Assembly (NCBI GenBank): GCA_003550325.1
Contig: QKWP01000109.1
Coordinates: 326,025-390,024 of the forward strand
Direction of reading: 5' to 3'
Length of the DNA stretch: 64,000 nucleotides
DNA from: Gigaspora rosea
Lineage: Eukaryota; Glomeromycota; Glomeromycetes; Diversisporales; Gigasporaceae
Shown: piece by piece, positions 1 to 9,742 of the stretch
Numbering within the stretch: position 1 is the stretch's first letter
How the letters are laid out: each line of letters starts with the position of its first letter
Made by a program: the position numbers and the translations under genes
The notes under the pieces: generated by a model
The model's input: the letters and a program-made list of their open reading frames with translations, nothing else
Database searches by the model: none
Told to the model about the DNA's origin: nothing

Positions 1-511
1 TTTGTTGTTTTTTTTGTTTTTTTTTTTTTGCACTTAACAATAATAATTAGGGTAGTTGCGCGACGCAGTCGCACTAAAACCAGGAACGTGATGTAACTGT
101 TATCTTGCTCAACTGGTTATCAATTTATAAACGTCTCACTTGGAACAAGACACGCATTGAAACAACTTTCAGGCGTAAAGTATTGTTACTATACGCTTTT
201 CTTCTCTTTATTCGTTACAGTCAAAAGACTAACTTTTGCTCTTTCTATTTATATTAATTCTGCAATTACATATATTGTGTAACTCTTATAATTATCTAAT
301 TTTACTTTTTTCATTGTAATAAAATAAACACTTAAACTCTGCCAATAAAATCGTCTTTGTTACGGTGATCGATGATCACAATACCGTTGCCCAACATTAT
401 AATACTTGTCATAATTCTAGTCGACTATATTACCAAATAAGCCGTTCGAATTTATTTTCATTCTATCTTTGCCATTTTCGCTTTGTTATACATTTTGTAT
501 TAAATCATTGA
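1..511. other. AT-rich stretch without a recognised gene
   Basis: It opens with a T-rich homopolymer run (positions 1-30) that could be the reverse-complement poly-A tail of a retroelement continuing outside the window. No target duplication can be tested because the left side is missing. No ORF of note and no repeat shared with the rest of the window was seen. Confidence 0.4.
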
Positions 512-868
512 CAATCACTTTATAGACAACTTAGTTCATAGACAATTAATTTACAGACAAGATTATTCTACAGACGGTTAATTCAAGACAAATTCATTTT
601 GTTGACAATATATTTAGCCAACAATTTCTTCATAAATTGCACCAGCTTTACCGAAATTCTTGAAACAACACCATGCCCGCTATTTCGAGAACTTACGGTA
701 AATTTTAAACTTAAATCTAACGAAAATGACTAGAATTAATTTGTCTGTGAAATCTGATGTCATTGAAATAACTGCCAATAAAACAAACTTGTTTGTGAAT
801 AAATCGATTGTAAAATAATCTTACCTGTAATTAAGTTCTCTGCGAACTAAGTTGTCTGTGAAGTAATT
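512..868. repeat. Inverted-repeat MITE with phased GACA motifs
   Basis: The left arm (about 512-600) and right arm (about 780-866) are inverted copies of roughly 85 bp; TAGACAACTTAGTTC on the left pairs with GAACTAAGTTGTCTG on the right. GACA-like cores in the left arm start at 510, 525, 541, 556, 573 (GACG), 587 and 604, a spacing near 15.7 bp. TGTC/TGTG-like cores in the right arm are less regular. There is no coding capacity, so it is a non-autonomous element of unknown superfamily. The same motif style recurs in the element at 56147-56813. Confidence 0.6.
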
Positions 869-1034
869 TTTGGTGAGTTGATGCTACTGAATAGAATATT
901 AAGTAAAAACTCAATAAAATCGAAATAGATCACAATAAATACAATTTGAATCTTAAGGCAGTTTGATAGCGATAGAGAATATTTCGTTGATACATATTAC
1001 TGCGTTCTCAGAATAACACAAATACCAAATCTGG

Positions 1035-1260
1035 TGTTACGAACAGTTGGGAGAACTTGATGAAATTGGGCCGGTTTAGTTCGTTCGTGAACAAATTGTG
1101 ATTAAGGTAAAACGATAACTAACACACATATTACGGGTATAAGGGTCCTCTTTAATAATATGATCAATACATTGGATTATTACAGAAATACTATCTACAA
1201 CCCTACTTGTTCTTCCTCCATATGCTAAAACCAAACCCTTATATATTTTTAATTCGTATG
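1035..1260. mobile_element. Possible LTR start (fragment)
   Basis: TGTTACGAACAGTTGGGAGA at 1035 closely resembles the left end of the solo LTR at 33511 (TGTTACGACTTGTTGGGAGA). The rest does not align obviously and no matching GTGACA/GTAACA end with a target duplication was found downstream. It may be the 5' end of a diverged or truncated LTR. Confidence 0.35.
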
Positions 1261-1261
1261 G

Positions 1262-1418
1262 GAGCTTTAATCACTCGTTTGGAGATTCAAATCTCTAAAC
1301 GGGTGATCAACGAGTAATTGATCACCCGTCTGGAGATTTGATTGCCAGTTTGGAGATTTGATTACCCCGTTTGGGGCTTTGATCACCCCTTTGGAGATTC
1401 AATCACCCGACTATGCCA
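1262..1418. repeat. Degenerate 20-21 bp tandem repeat
   Basis: A unit of the form GTTTGGAGATTTGATCACCC recurs with its GGAG/GGGG core stepping by about 20, 21 and 20 bp (near 1329, 1349, 1370, 1390), plus an outlying copy near 1278. One part is inverted, so a hairpin is possible around 1285-1330. It is diverged and non-coding. Confidence 0.55.
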
Positions 1419-1639
1419 CAAAATATGCCAAAATAAGAAATAAATAACGATAACTAACTAAAAATAGAAAAAGTTAAGCATGAAACACCGGTACACCAGC
1501 ACAGCACATTTGACATGTGAAATGATAGCTTTTTAACGCCCAATCAAATGCAAGATTTTGCGAACTATCATTCTAGATGGAAGGTAACCATACACTCCGT
1601 CAATTTGCATGACTGCGTTCCTGGTAGTTCCGTGCATTG

Positions 1640-2330
1640 ACGCGCACAAAAACATTCATTTTTTGTTTTTTTTTTTGTTTACTTATAATTTTTATTATTT
1701 TCTTATAAAAATTTTTTTTCTAGAACTCATTAATTTTTTATATAATATTTTTTAGTTATTGTCATTGTTTTTAAATTATCCTTTAGAATTATTGACTTGG
1801 AATTTACTCTTTTGGAATCACTATCATTTTTGGCGTATGTTTTTTCATCATTTTTTGTGGTATCGCAGTTTTATTTTTGTTTACTATACGTATTATTTTT
1901 TTCTTTTATTTTTAATTACTATCTGTATATTATTGCATTTTAGTATCTCCCTTGAGTTACTGCCATTGGAGTCGCCTCAATCGGAGTTGTCCCTATTGGA
2001 GTGATTTCTCGAGTAGTCATTTCGAATTTTTTTTGAACCTTTCATTGATTTTTTTTCAATATTATTAGTTTCTGGGTTATTTTAAAGTTGGTAGTTTTAG
2101 TAATTAGAAGTATTTTCTTATTCGGCATGTAAATTATTAAATTAACGTATTTGTATCATAAATTTAATTAATAAAATAATTAAAGTTAGCTGTTAGTTAA
2201 TAAAATACAAATTTAGTTAATAAAACTTATAAAATTTAGTTAATAAAATTGTAAAATTTAGCTAATAAAATAATGCATATACGATATATGTTATTATGTG
2301 TATATGTACGGATATATACTATAATATGTT
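1640..2330. other. AT-rich low-complexity region
   Basis: T-rich stretches dominate. Between about 2160 and 2275 the motif TTTAGTTAATAAAA recurs four or five times at about 25-bp intervals, a decayed minisatellite. The open frames here are composition artefacts (very F/L/Y-rich translations). Confidence 0.5.
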
Positions 2331-2478
2331 ACCTGCACGTAAATATGCACGAGACAATGCATGAGAAAACACTTAAAATTGCACGTTAGTACGTGCACTG
2401 TTGCACGGAATCCGCGCCTTATTACGTGCTGTAAACGTGCTTTCCCATACATTGTCTCGTATAAATTTACGTGCAGGT
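2331..2478. repeat. 148-bp inverted-repeat element
   Basis: ACCTGCACGTAAAT at 2331 is mirrored by ATTTACGTGCAGGT ending at 2478, and the arms continue inward (GAGACAATG on the left, CATTGTCTC on the right). Several further GCACG/CGTGC motifs lie between. No coding capacity; a MITE-like foldback sequence with no clear target duplication. Confidence 0.6.
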
Positions 2479-2829
2479 TCGTGTGGTTCCATATTCAAAC
2501 TTTCCCGTGTATTGCAGTATCATTCCATGCAGCAATTTGTTATAGGGATATTAAATGTAAAATTTTAATAACAATATTCGTGAAATTTTTAGTCACTGAT
2601 CAGTAAATCCCTCGCTTTATTGTGACTATGCCATAATATCGAGACTCACATAAGATGAACAATAAATTATAAGCAATGTTACACGAAGATTATTATTACA
2701 TTGTTAAACCCAGATTGTATATACTACGCCTTGTGAATAAATATTACGTGAGATTTTTTTTTTGCATTGCCACAAGCTAACCCAATTTAGCAATTTTTTT
2801 ATACATTTATTTCACGTGATCTAATCAAT

Positions 2830-3666
2830 TATATAAATTGTAGCAATATATGAACTTCATAAATTTCTAAATACATGTACATAAATAAATATGTGTTTTT
2901 ATACTTAATATTTTTAGTTACTATTGCGCTGTCACAAATTTATAATAGTCGGGTACAAATTATTAAAATATATAGTAATCTATTAAAAGTATTTATTTCA
3001 AAATAAAGTCTTTCTTTTTATGTACTTTAATTAAAACTTATATAAATTAATAGTTTGAGATTATATAGATTATATAAAACATCATTAGTTACAAGATCCT
3101 TTTGAAGAATTCTTTTTAGAAGGAAAGAAGACGCGTTCAATGCTACGCAAACTCATTTTAGATTCTCATTATCAATTTCCCAGGTTTAGTTATTTTTATA
3201 ATATCAGATATCACATCTTCCGATTCCGTAACGTTTGGAGAAGCTTTTTTTACACACGGAGGGCGCTAAAAATTTTTTAAAAAAATCTATTGGCTAATTA
3301 AATCGGTTGGGTAAATGTTTCAAATTGCAAACTTGTTTATCGGAACGTTATCTAATTTGGCTAACGCAATCAAAAGTAAGATTGTAGATGTCTGATCATA
3401 TTTCTAATAATACAGTTTTTATTTTTATAATGAGTTATCAATATATATATTTATAATTTTTTTTTAAATAATTGCTATAGGAATTTCCTTATATGAGCTT
3501 CTATTACATTTGAAAAACTTTTTTCTTTGATTTCGGAGTTCTTATCCCATCCAAACTTTAATCTGAATTTATTTTTCCGTTTTATGGTTCAGAATAATCA
3601 AATACTTAAAAAATTTTCATTACATCAAAAAACTTATAAACACACTTATTTCTTTGAAAATTTGTT
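2830..3666 (+). promoter_or_regulatory. Duplicon upstream region, copy 1
   Basis: This non-coding stretch is clearly homologous to 38161-39267 (once the LINE insert is removed), 53041-53560 and 60263-61020, all upstream of copies of the large gene. A conserved core contains ACGCGT (3130-3135), about 535 bp before the start codon. ACGCGT is the MluI cell-cycle box core in ascomycete yeasts; a regulatory role here is inference. Confidence 0.5.
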
Positions 3667-4378
3667 ATGGATTCTAATCAGTCCTCAGTTTCTATTGAAT
3701 TTATTATTTTCAAATATGTACGATATCCAAAAAAATTTGGCGTTAACCTGCAGAACCTGGTCACGCGTCGCAAAAAATGAAACCGCGCGCGCAGAGTGGG
3801 TTATTTACCATTATGGAAAGGCACATGCGCTTTTTCACGCCGTGAGACTGGGACCGACTTTCATCAACTTACCCGTTGCGCAGGCTATTATTACAAGGAG
3901 TGGAATTTTATCGAGATATTTCGTTCAAAAACTTCTTGTTCACTATGGAGGTTATGATTTCAAATTAATTGAATTAAAAATCGTGCATAATGTTGGTCAA
4001 ATTAGTTTTGATCGAATTAAAACATTAAAGGATAAGTCTCAAGAACCATGGGCGAGTAATTTAGAATTAGATGTCTTCGCGTATTTTCTAACAGTGGCGC
4101 AAAAACAATTTGATACCAACGAATTTTATTTAAAAGGAAATGATATGGAACTCTTTCATTTCCTTTCTGGTGGTCCACATTCAATAAGTGATGCACAAGG
4201 GATTTTACAAAAAAAATATTAATGCTATTAAAGATTTAATACTGCGTATGAAATTTATTCCATTCCCTCCAAGACCATCAAAATCACTTCGTGCGGCGCA
4301 AAATATTCCAGAAGAATACCCACCTAAAGATGGTTACGAAAATAATAGACAATTAAATGTAATCGCTCGCGCAATTTT

Positions 4379-5048
4379 GTATTTAAGAAATCTATATTAT
4401 ATAACTACTGTCACGGGGTAAACGTGACATTCCAAATATCGGATGATCATTAATCCGTATACTACGCCACATTTCATATGACAATTAATCGTGCATAATC
4501 GATCATGCACGCTCGGGGCTCGCCTTACGGCGAATTAATTCAAGAAATCTGAAAAGAAGAAATTAAGAATTAGTTAAAAATAGTTAAAGAACATAAAACA
4601 TTACTAAACATAACCTTCGTTATTATAATCATGTAATACTCATCATTATAAGTCCCTTAGTTATAGTGATTCCTCCTCGATTCTTTCTTGATGAAAGATC
4701 GATTTATCCCTAAGCCTCTTTAGTTCACTAGTCTAGTAAAAGTTATAAAAGCTCTGTAATTCCCTCTTGTAAAAGATATCAATCCTACGGGATTCCGATA
4801 TTCTTGACCTAATATATTAAATAAATTACCTTAGTTAATAATTTAAATAAATTATTATCAAATCACCAAAGTCACGCCTCTGGCGAGTTGCCTTTGGTTG
4901 TCTTTTGCATCATAGAAATAAGGGACGTACGATTCTCCCCGTAACACTACTTAGCATTTAACCTTATACGAAACATTAATCCTAACTTTAAAAATTTTGT
5001 CGACCTATTTACATGATATTCATAACCGGGCACAGATTTCTTAAATGC
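4379..5048. mobile_element. MULE-type MITE inside gene copy 1
   Basis: It is flanked by an exact 9-bp target duplication CGCAATTTT (4370-4378 and 5049-5057). The ends are inverted: GTATTTAAGAAATCT on the left, and the right end read in reverse is GCATTTAAGAAATCT (one mismatch). Without the LTR nested inside it, the element would be only about 128 bp. Copy 2 of the gene (near 39960-39990) is the empty site. A 9-bp duplication is typical of Mutator-like elements. Confidence 0.8.
4409..4946. mobile_element. Solo LTR (538 bp)
   Basis: It begins TGTCACGGGG and ends CCCCGTAACA, with 4-bp direct repeats CTAC on both sides (4405-4408 and 4947-4950). A 5-bp ACTAC reading is possible if the last A of the LTR is counted in the repeat. 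It sits inside the MULE-type MITE, so it is the younger insertion. No internal retrotransposon region is present, so it is a recombination remnant. Terminal style matches the LTRs at 33511 and 59555. Confidence 0.75.
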
Positions 5049-5965
5049 CGCAATTTTACTTTGTAAAATTTTGGAAAGAAATTGGCTATCATCAAATCTG
5101 CGATGATGTCTATAACCTAGTAATTCAGGGGTTTTTCTCCTATCCTTCTAATCCTTCTGCTGATTGAGTTCGACCAGAAGTAGAATCTATTATTAAGCGG
5201 ATCAGCGATCTTGGTTTTCAACTGAGTTATGGAGTTATTGACAATATTTTGTATTTATTTGAAGATAGATTAGAGAATATTGATGAAACTTTAATGAAGT
5301 CATTTATACATATTAAATAAATCGGTGCTTAATAAGATAAAGCATAGCTCAATAACCATGAAATGGCATTCTATTATAGCATTTGATTATTATTTACAAA
5401 AAAAAAAAAAAAAAAATTTGACAGTCGTATCTGGAATCAGGCAACTCTCATTACCATCAAAATTTCATAATTGGGTTCTTGTGAAATTTGGGTAGATGCA
5501 CAAATCACAATCTATTCTTTGACGATATATTAAAAGCACACATTAGTATAGATATCCAACTACAGCAAATGGAATAAATCAACTTGATTTTCAAGCAATT
5601 TGTAATATTTTTAAAATTTATTGTAATGCACATTTAGATATGATCTCTCAATGTACTAGTCAGGATATTCTGGCACCACTATTCAAATATTATTTGCCTG
5701 ATTTATTTAATGTTAAAATATCCTTCGAAATGCCGATGAGAGTAGTTGAAGACAAATGCGCACGTATTATTATTACAGTCATGTATTACTAAAACCAATC
5801 ACTAGAAAAAGAAACATTAAAAGAATGGAATCAGCATTATACAATCTTTCAACACATAATAATTGCAGATTAACAAACATATTTCGCAATTATCTTAACG
5901 AATTTATTTATGAAACTCGACGAACTTCTAAATTTAAACAACTTAGGATCCTTTTTGACATATAA

Positions 5966-7399
5966 TTTCTCCAAGACAAGTTTAGTTAGTTATTCTTCGT
6001 TTCTTTCATAGTTTTCACAATTTTACATAGTCTGATTAATCAAATTACGTACGTGAGTAAATCACAACTCTCTTGCCATACCTAAACACGGAATTAGCAA
6101 GTTTGCCAAATAAACAAATAAGTTTTGGGGATATTTCCGTTTTAGGTAATGTACAACTTTATATATAAAAAATTACCATATGAAATTGAACTAATATGTA
6201 TAATGATATATAAAGAAAAAAATAAATAAATTATTGGCGATTCATAGGTGATTTCTGATTTCTTAAAACTATTCTAATATCTGGATATGAAATTATCATG
6301 TCTGTGTAGTTTTAAGTAATAAGAAATCACTGCAAATGATTTCATTTTTTTGATGATCCGAAAATTTCACGAAATTATGCAACTGCATAATATATAGATA
6401 TATAATTTCAATATATTATTCGTCTGTTATTTAATTTATTCTTAATAATTTAGATTTTTCTCAAGCATTTCAACGAATCAAAGGCAAATCTTAAATATAT
6501 TCAAATTAACTCTATAAGGATTAAGTTTTAACATGCACGGAGGGCACAATAGTAAAAGTGTGCTTGTGGAAGGCATTCCTGACCAAAATATGAGTATGCA
6601 TTTGAAAACAAACATTTAGAGTAGTCACTCAATTCCCTGAAAGGTATTCCTCAATAGGTTACTTACCTGACATTCCATAGGGTTAGAGTTAGCATTCAAT
6701 TAGTTCAGTTATATATTTTTAGCCAATTTTCACACTGTGTGATGTCGAGTCAAGAAATAACTTTCAGGAATTTGTGCCATAACCTATTTAGTGTTTCATT
6801 ATATATATTTATTGCTTCAAACCAACTTCGTTCCCGTGCCTCCTTAACGGGTGATATGTTTGTCTTATCAAAAAAACGCACATGTGTATGTACTTAAATA
6901 CTTTCAGTGTCATTCAATGAAGCATAGATCGAGACAACATGCATCTATGTCGGTTTGAAACCAATACTCAACCAATGAAAGTGTGATGTCAAAAGAACCA
7001 ATCATTCTGGTAAACACAGAATTTTTGCCGGATCACCATTTACATGATTTCCAGGCATTATAGGATCTCTTTTAGCATAGGCGGCCCTGCTCAAAAATCA
7101 ATTGATTAATAATATATTTTGTGGTACCCATACTGAAAGAGATTACATATAACAAAGCTAGGAGTTTGCCTCGGATTTAAATTATGTCACTAAATATCTT
7201 TTTTGTAAACCTGTTACCTTGACTCAAGTACAGCATCATGATTAGTTTATAACATAATGTTCCCAAATGTGTGTCTTAGTGAAGCAGTTAGAATCATCTA
7301 GACACTAAAAAAAGATATAAAAATACCTGCTTTCGTCTTTTTTTTTTATTTTTTTTTTAAAAAAAAAAATTAAAATAAAAAAAATACACAATTACAATC
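5966..7399 (+). other. Spacer between large and small gene, copy 1
   Basis: The first 250 bp (5966-6210) are homologous to the regions after copy 2 (41010-41320) and copy 3 (62750-63015). They lack the two MITEs seen after copy 2 and so give the empty site. The last part holds the small gene's upstream region: a TATA-like ATATAAAAATACC near 7315, then T- and A-rich tracts, then the start codon at 7400. No other gene seen. Confidence 0.5.
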
Positions 7400-7660
7400 A
7401 TGAACCAACCTATGAATCAAACTTTAGGTGTTCAACGACAAAATAATAATCGCCAATTACCAAGACCGCAAAATGCAGGTAGACAAGCTCCAAGACCTCA
7501 GAACACTCCAAATTTATTTACCGATACTTTGACTGCTGTTCAGCAATACAATGACTTAGTTGAAGGTTCAAATCCATTCATTCGAACACAAGATGTGGAA
7601 ACTTCACCACAAAGCACCCAACTCTCAAGGGATTTATTTTTTGGATTCTCTTTCACATAA
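7400..7660 (+). CDS. Small Q/N-rich protein, family member 1
   Basis: An 86-aa ORF of unknown function, one of three paralogues (36771, 54038). It begins MNQPMNQTLG, has a Q/N/P/R-rich middle with a repeated RPQN motif, then an ordinary-composition segment (AVQQYNDLVEGSNPFIRTQ) and ends with hydrophobic FFGFSFT. No signal peptide or transmembrane segment is evident. Against its paralogues it lacks nine residues in the middle, and all length differences are multiples of three, which supports real coding. The promoter-proximal sequence and 3' flank are conserved too. The ORF could be the first exon of a longer gene; no convincing conserved donor was found. Confidence 0.65.
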   Translation: MNQPMNQTLGVQRQNNNRQLPRPQNAGRQAPRPQNTPNLFTDTLTAVQQYNDLVEGSNPFIRTQDVETSPQSTQLSRDLFFGFSFT

Positions 7661-8500
7661 ATAAGGTTACACATAAATATATTTTTTTGAAGCTAATTTA
7701 TATGATATAGTCTTATAACATTTCGCATTCTAAACACAAAATTAGTTATCTTAGAGTATTAAAAACATTCTAAATTCCAATTTTTATATAATAATTTTGT
7801 ATGATGTTAACATAAAGAATATTGATTATATGTCTGATGCAATTTTGACTTTTTTTATTCATATTTTGGTTAAATTTTATAAAAACGACGTTTTTTTTTT
7901 TGATTAACTTTATATATAGTCAACCTACTGTATAATCACACGTTTTTTTACTTAAGAACTTTTTTTAAAAAATGTGCTTATAAAGAGTTTGTGCTTTTAT
8001 GAGGGTATTTTTTATAACCAAAAATATGAGATAGAGAGGTTTTATTTGATGTGATTATAGAGATGATTGTATGGAGGATTGACTTTATATGACAGAAATT
8101 TTTAGTGTCCTAAAGTTAATACACTTAAACACGTCAAATAAACATGCTATAATGTTCTAACTATTATTCCAATGTTTTAACCATGGAAAATGGAAATGTA
8201 TATGCTCATTTATATGCCAGTAATTGACTATAAATTTGTCACATTTCGGCTTCGTTATATTATATTACTATATGTGATTTAAAGTATTACACAATACATC
8301 AAGTTATATGGGAAAGAAACTACAATAATTAATGTTGGAGTAACGAAATAAAGAAAACACGTGCAGTACATTCTGCTTTAAGCCTGCATTTACATAGATT
8401 TTAGTTACATAAAAAAAACAGCGTGTCACTTTGCGGTAGATCTGCACTGTCTAATTGCGATTATTTGGCCAAATTTTAAATTGTTACAGTGCTATTCAAG
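7661..8500. other. AT-rich region after small gene 1
   Basis: About the first 240 bp match the 3' flanks of the other small-gene copies (37040 and 54325). The rest is AT-rich without a gene or recognised repeat. Confidence 0.4.
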
Positions 8501-8641
8501 GAAATCAGAAATCTAGAAAAATATGCAAATCTGTGATTGATTAGAAATAATTTTTAGTAAGTCATGTATTGTTATCAGGCAAACTCATATGATCATGAAA
8601 TTATTTCTTGTTATTTTTTCATGTGTTACGATGCAATATCT

Positions 8642-8843
8642 AGTTATTGGATGCTTCCCATCCAATAACTGGAGTTATTTGGCATGTGGTAACAATAATA
8701 TCGTGATCTGCAAGATCACGATATTATTGTTACACATGACAAATAACGGAAAGTATCTGGGCCAGAATTTGACCGCCCAGTAATCTCCCGGTCAAATTCT
8801 GGCCCAGATACGATAGTTATTGGTGCGTGTAGCATCCAATAAC
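8642..8843. repeat. Four adjacent hairpins
   Basis: Stem 1: 8642-8653 pairs perfectly with 8659-8670 (12 bp, 5-nt loop). Stem 2: 8689-8709 pairs perfectly with 8713-8733 (21 bp, 3-nt loop), extended with small bulges to 8675-8746. Stem 3: 8753-8775 pairs perfectly with 8789-8811 (23 bp, 13-nt loop). Stem 4: about 8816-8823 pairs with 8836-8843. Left arm 1 and right arm 4 carry the same motif (GTTATTGGATGC and its complement), so the block is a nested palindrome. The 64-aa ORF across it only reads the hairpins. Confidence 0.85.
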
Positions 8844-8923
8844 GGTATTATCGAATGCATCTATGCGCCCCCAAACCAGTTTGAAAACCGGTTTTTAGCC
8901 ACTATGTACTTCCCACCCAAAAT

Positions 8924-9072
8924 GGAGGTCGGCTAAAGCGGAGTGAAATTTGGTTAGGGTTAGGGTTACCTTTTTGATGCAATTATTGTTAGAAGGTTAT
9001 ATAGGTATCAATAATGTAATTTATGCAGTGTGTAGATCATATATTGAATTAACTCCGCTTTAGTCGACCTCC
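8924..9072. mobile_element. Family-A MITE (short member)
   Basis: Ends are GGAGGTCGGCTAAAGCGGAG and CTCCGCTTTAGTCGACCTCC. The interior has GGTTAGGGTTAGGGTTACC. The right 32 bp are tandemly duplicated immediately after (about 9079-9110). Confidence 0.7.
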
Positions 9073-9109
9073 CAAAAGGATTAACTCCGCTTTAGTCGAC
9101 CTCCCAAAA

Positions 9110-9742
9110 GGGGGTCGTTTAAAGCAGGTGCAATCACGTGATATGGCGCCAATCAACTTGTTTGTTTTGATCAACCCGGATCAGCCCGACAAAGAAACAA
9201 AGAAGAAAAAAAGTGAAAAAACGCAAAAATACAAGAAACGAGCGTCAAAACCTACCTTGGGGCATTAACAAAAAATGTCGGGAAGGCAATTTTACTATAA
9301 TACTATTCCTAACCCTAACCGCCGCTAACCCTTACCCTAACTTTAATTAAAAAGTCAAAATCATATAACTGCACCCTGCTTTACAGCTGATTTCAAAATT
9401 AGTGGGACAACGTGAAAAATTTTTGTTGATCCGCAGTAAATTTTCGGTAATTTCATTTACCGAAAATTTTATAGTTTTTCGATAATATAATTTTGGCCGA
9501 AATTATTATCACGGTATTGATTGTTTTGATTTTCGGACTGATCCGGGATGTTTTGTAACAAAACATCCCGGATCAGTCCGAAAATCAAAACAATCAATAC
9601 CGTGATAATAATTTCGGCCAAAATTATATTATCGAAAAACTATAAAATTTTCGGTAAATGAAATTACCGAAAATTTACTGCGGATCAACAAAAATTTTTC
9701 ACGTTGTCCCACTAATTTTGAAATCAGCTGTAAACGACCCCC
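9110..9742. mobile_element. Family-A MITE split by a palindrome
   Basis: The left end GGGGTCGTTTAAAGCAGGTG and right end ...TAAACGACCCCCC are inverted. An E-box CACGTG (9136-9141) lies just inside the left end, and a CCCTAACC/CCCTTACCCTAAC tract near 9307-9343. Without the 347-bp palindrome nested in its right terminal repeat the element is about 285 bp, the family's usual length. Confidence 0.75.
9384..9730. repeat. Perfect 347-bp palindrome
   Basis: Two 172-bp arms are exact inverted copies around a 3-nt centre (TAA at 9556-9558). Outer ends are CAGCTGATTTC and GAAATCAGCTG. TTTA on the left and TAAA on the right give a TA dinucleotide at each junction, as for Tc1/mariner-type targets. It interrupts the terminal repeat of the family-A MITE exactly. 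A transcript would fold into one long double-stranded RNA. No mismatch between arms was found by eye. Confidence 0.9.

Larger units (their letters stand above)
3667..5962 (+). pseudogene. Large duplicon gene, copy 1 (disrupted)
   Basis: Paralogue of the 513-aa ORF at 39268. Translation starts at ATG 3667 in a frame matching copy 2 (begins MDSNQSSVSIEF), but an A7 run near 3730-3736 carries one extra A relative to copy 2 and shifts the frame. A second extra A in the run near 4207-4214 shifts it again. After about 4378 the gene is split by a 670-bp nested insertion (4379-5048). Homology resumes at 5058 with stops and small deletions and ends with a conserved C-terminal segment (about 5730-5962). 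It is non-functional as a full-length protein. Stretches such as LGPTFINLPVAQ and YFVQKLLVHYGGYD are preserved, so decay is recent. Its downstream partner is the small gene at 7400. Confidence 0.85.

Noticed and set aside
1759..2004. 81-aa ORF with long hydrophobic runs, which could look like a membrane protein
   Set aside because: Composition artefact of a T-rich stretch (F/L/Y-rich), with no start context or homologue.
3527..3666. Upstream ATG 3527 as the start of gene copy 1
   Set aside because: The homologous start in copies 2 and 3 corresponds to ATG 3667; the 3527 extension is in the wrong frame and only joins after the first frameshift.
8589..8783. 64-aa ORF on the plus strand
   Set aside because: It lies across the adjacent hairpins; the translated sequence simply reads both arms of the stems.
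8950..9350. True interstitial telomere from a chromosome fusion
   Set aside because: GGGTTAG tracts are short and sit at the same internal place in many MITE copies, so they are part of the elements.
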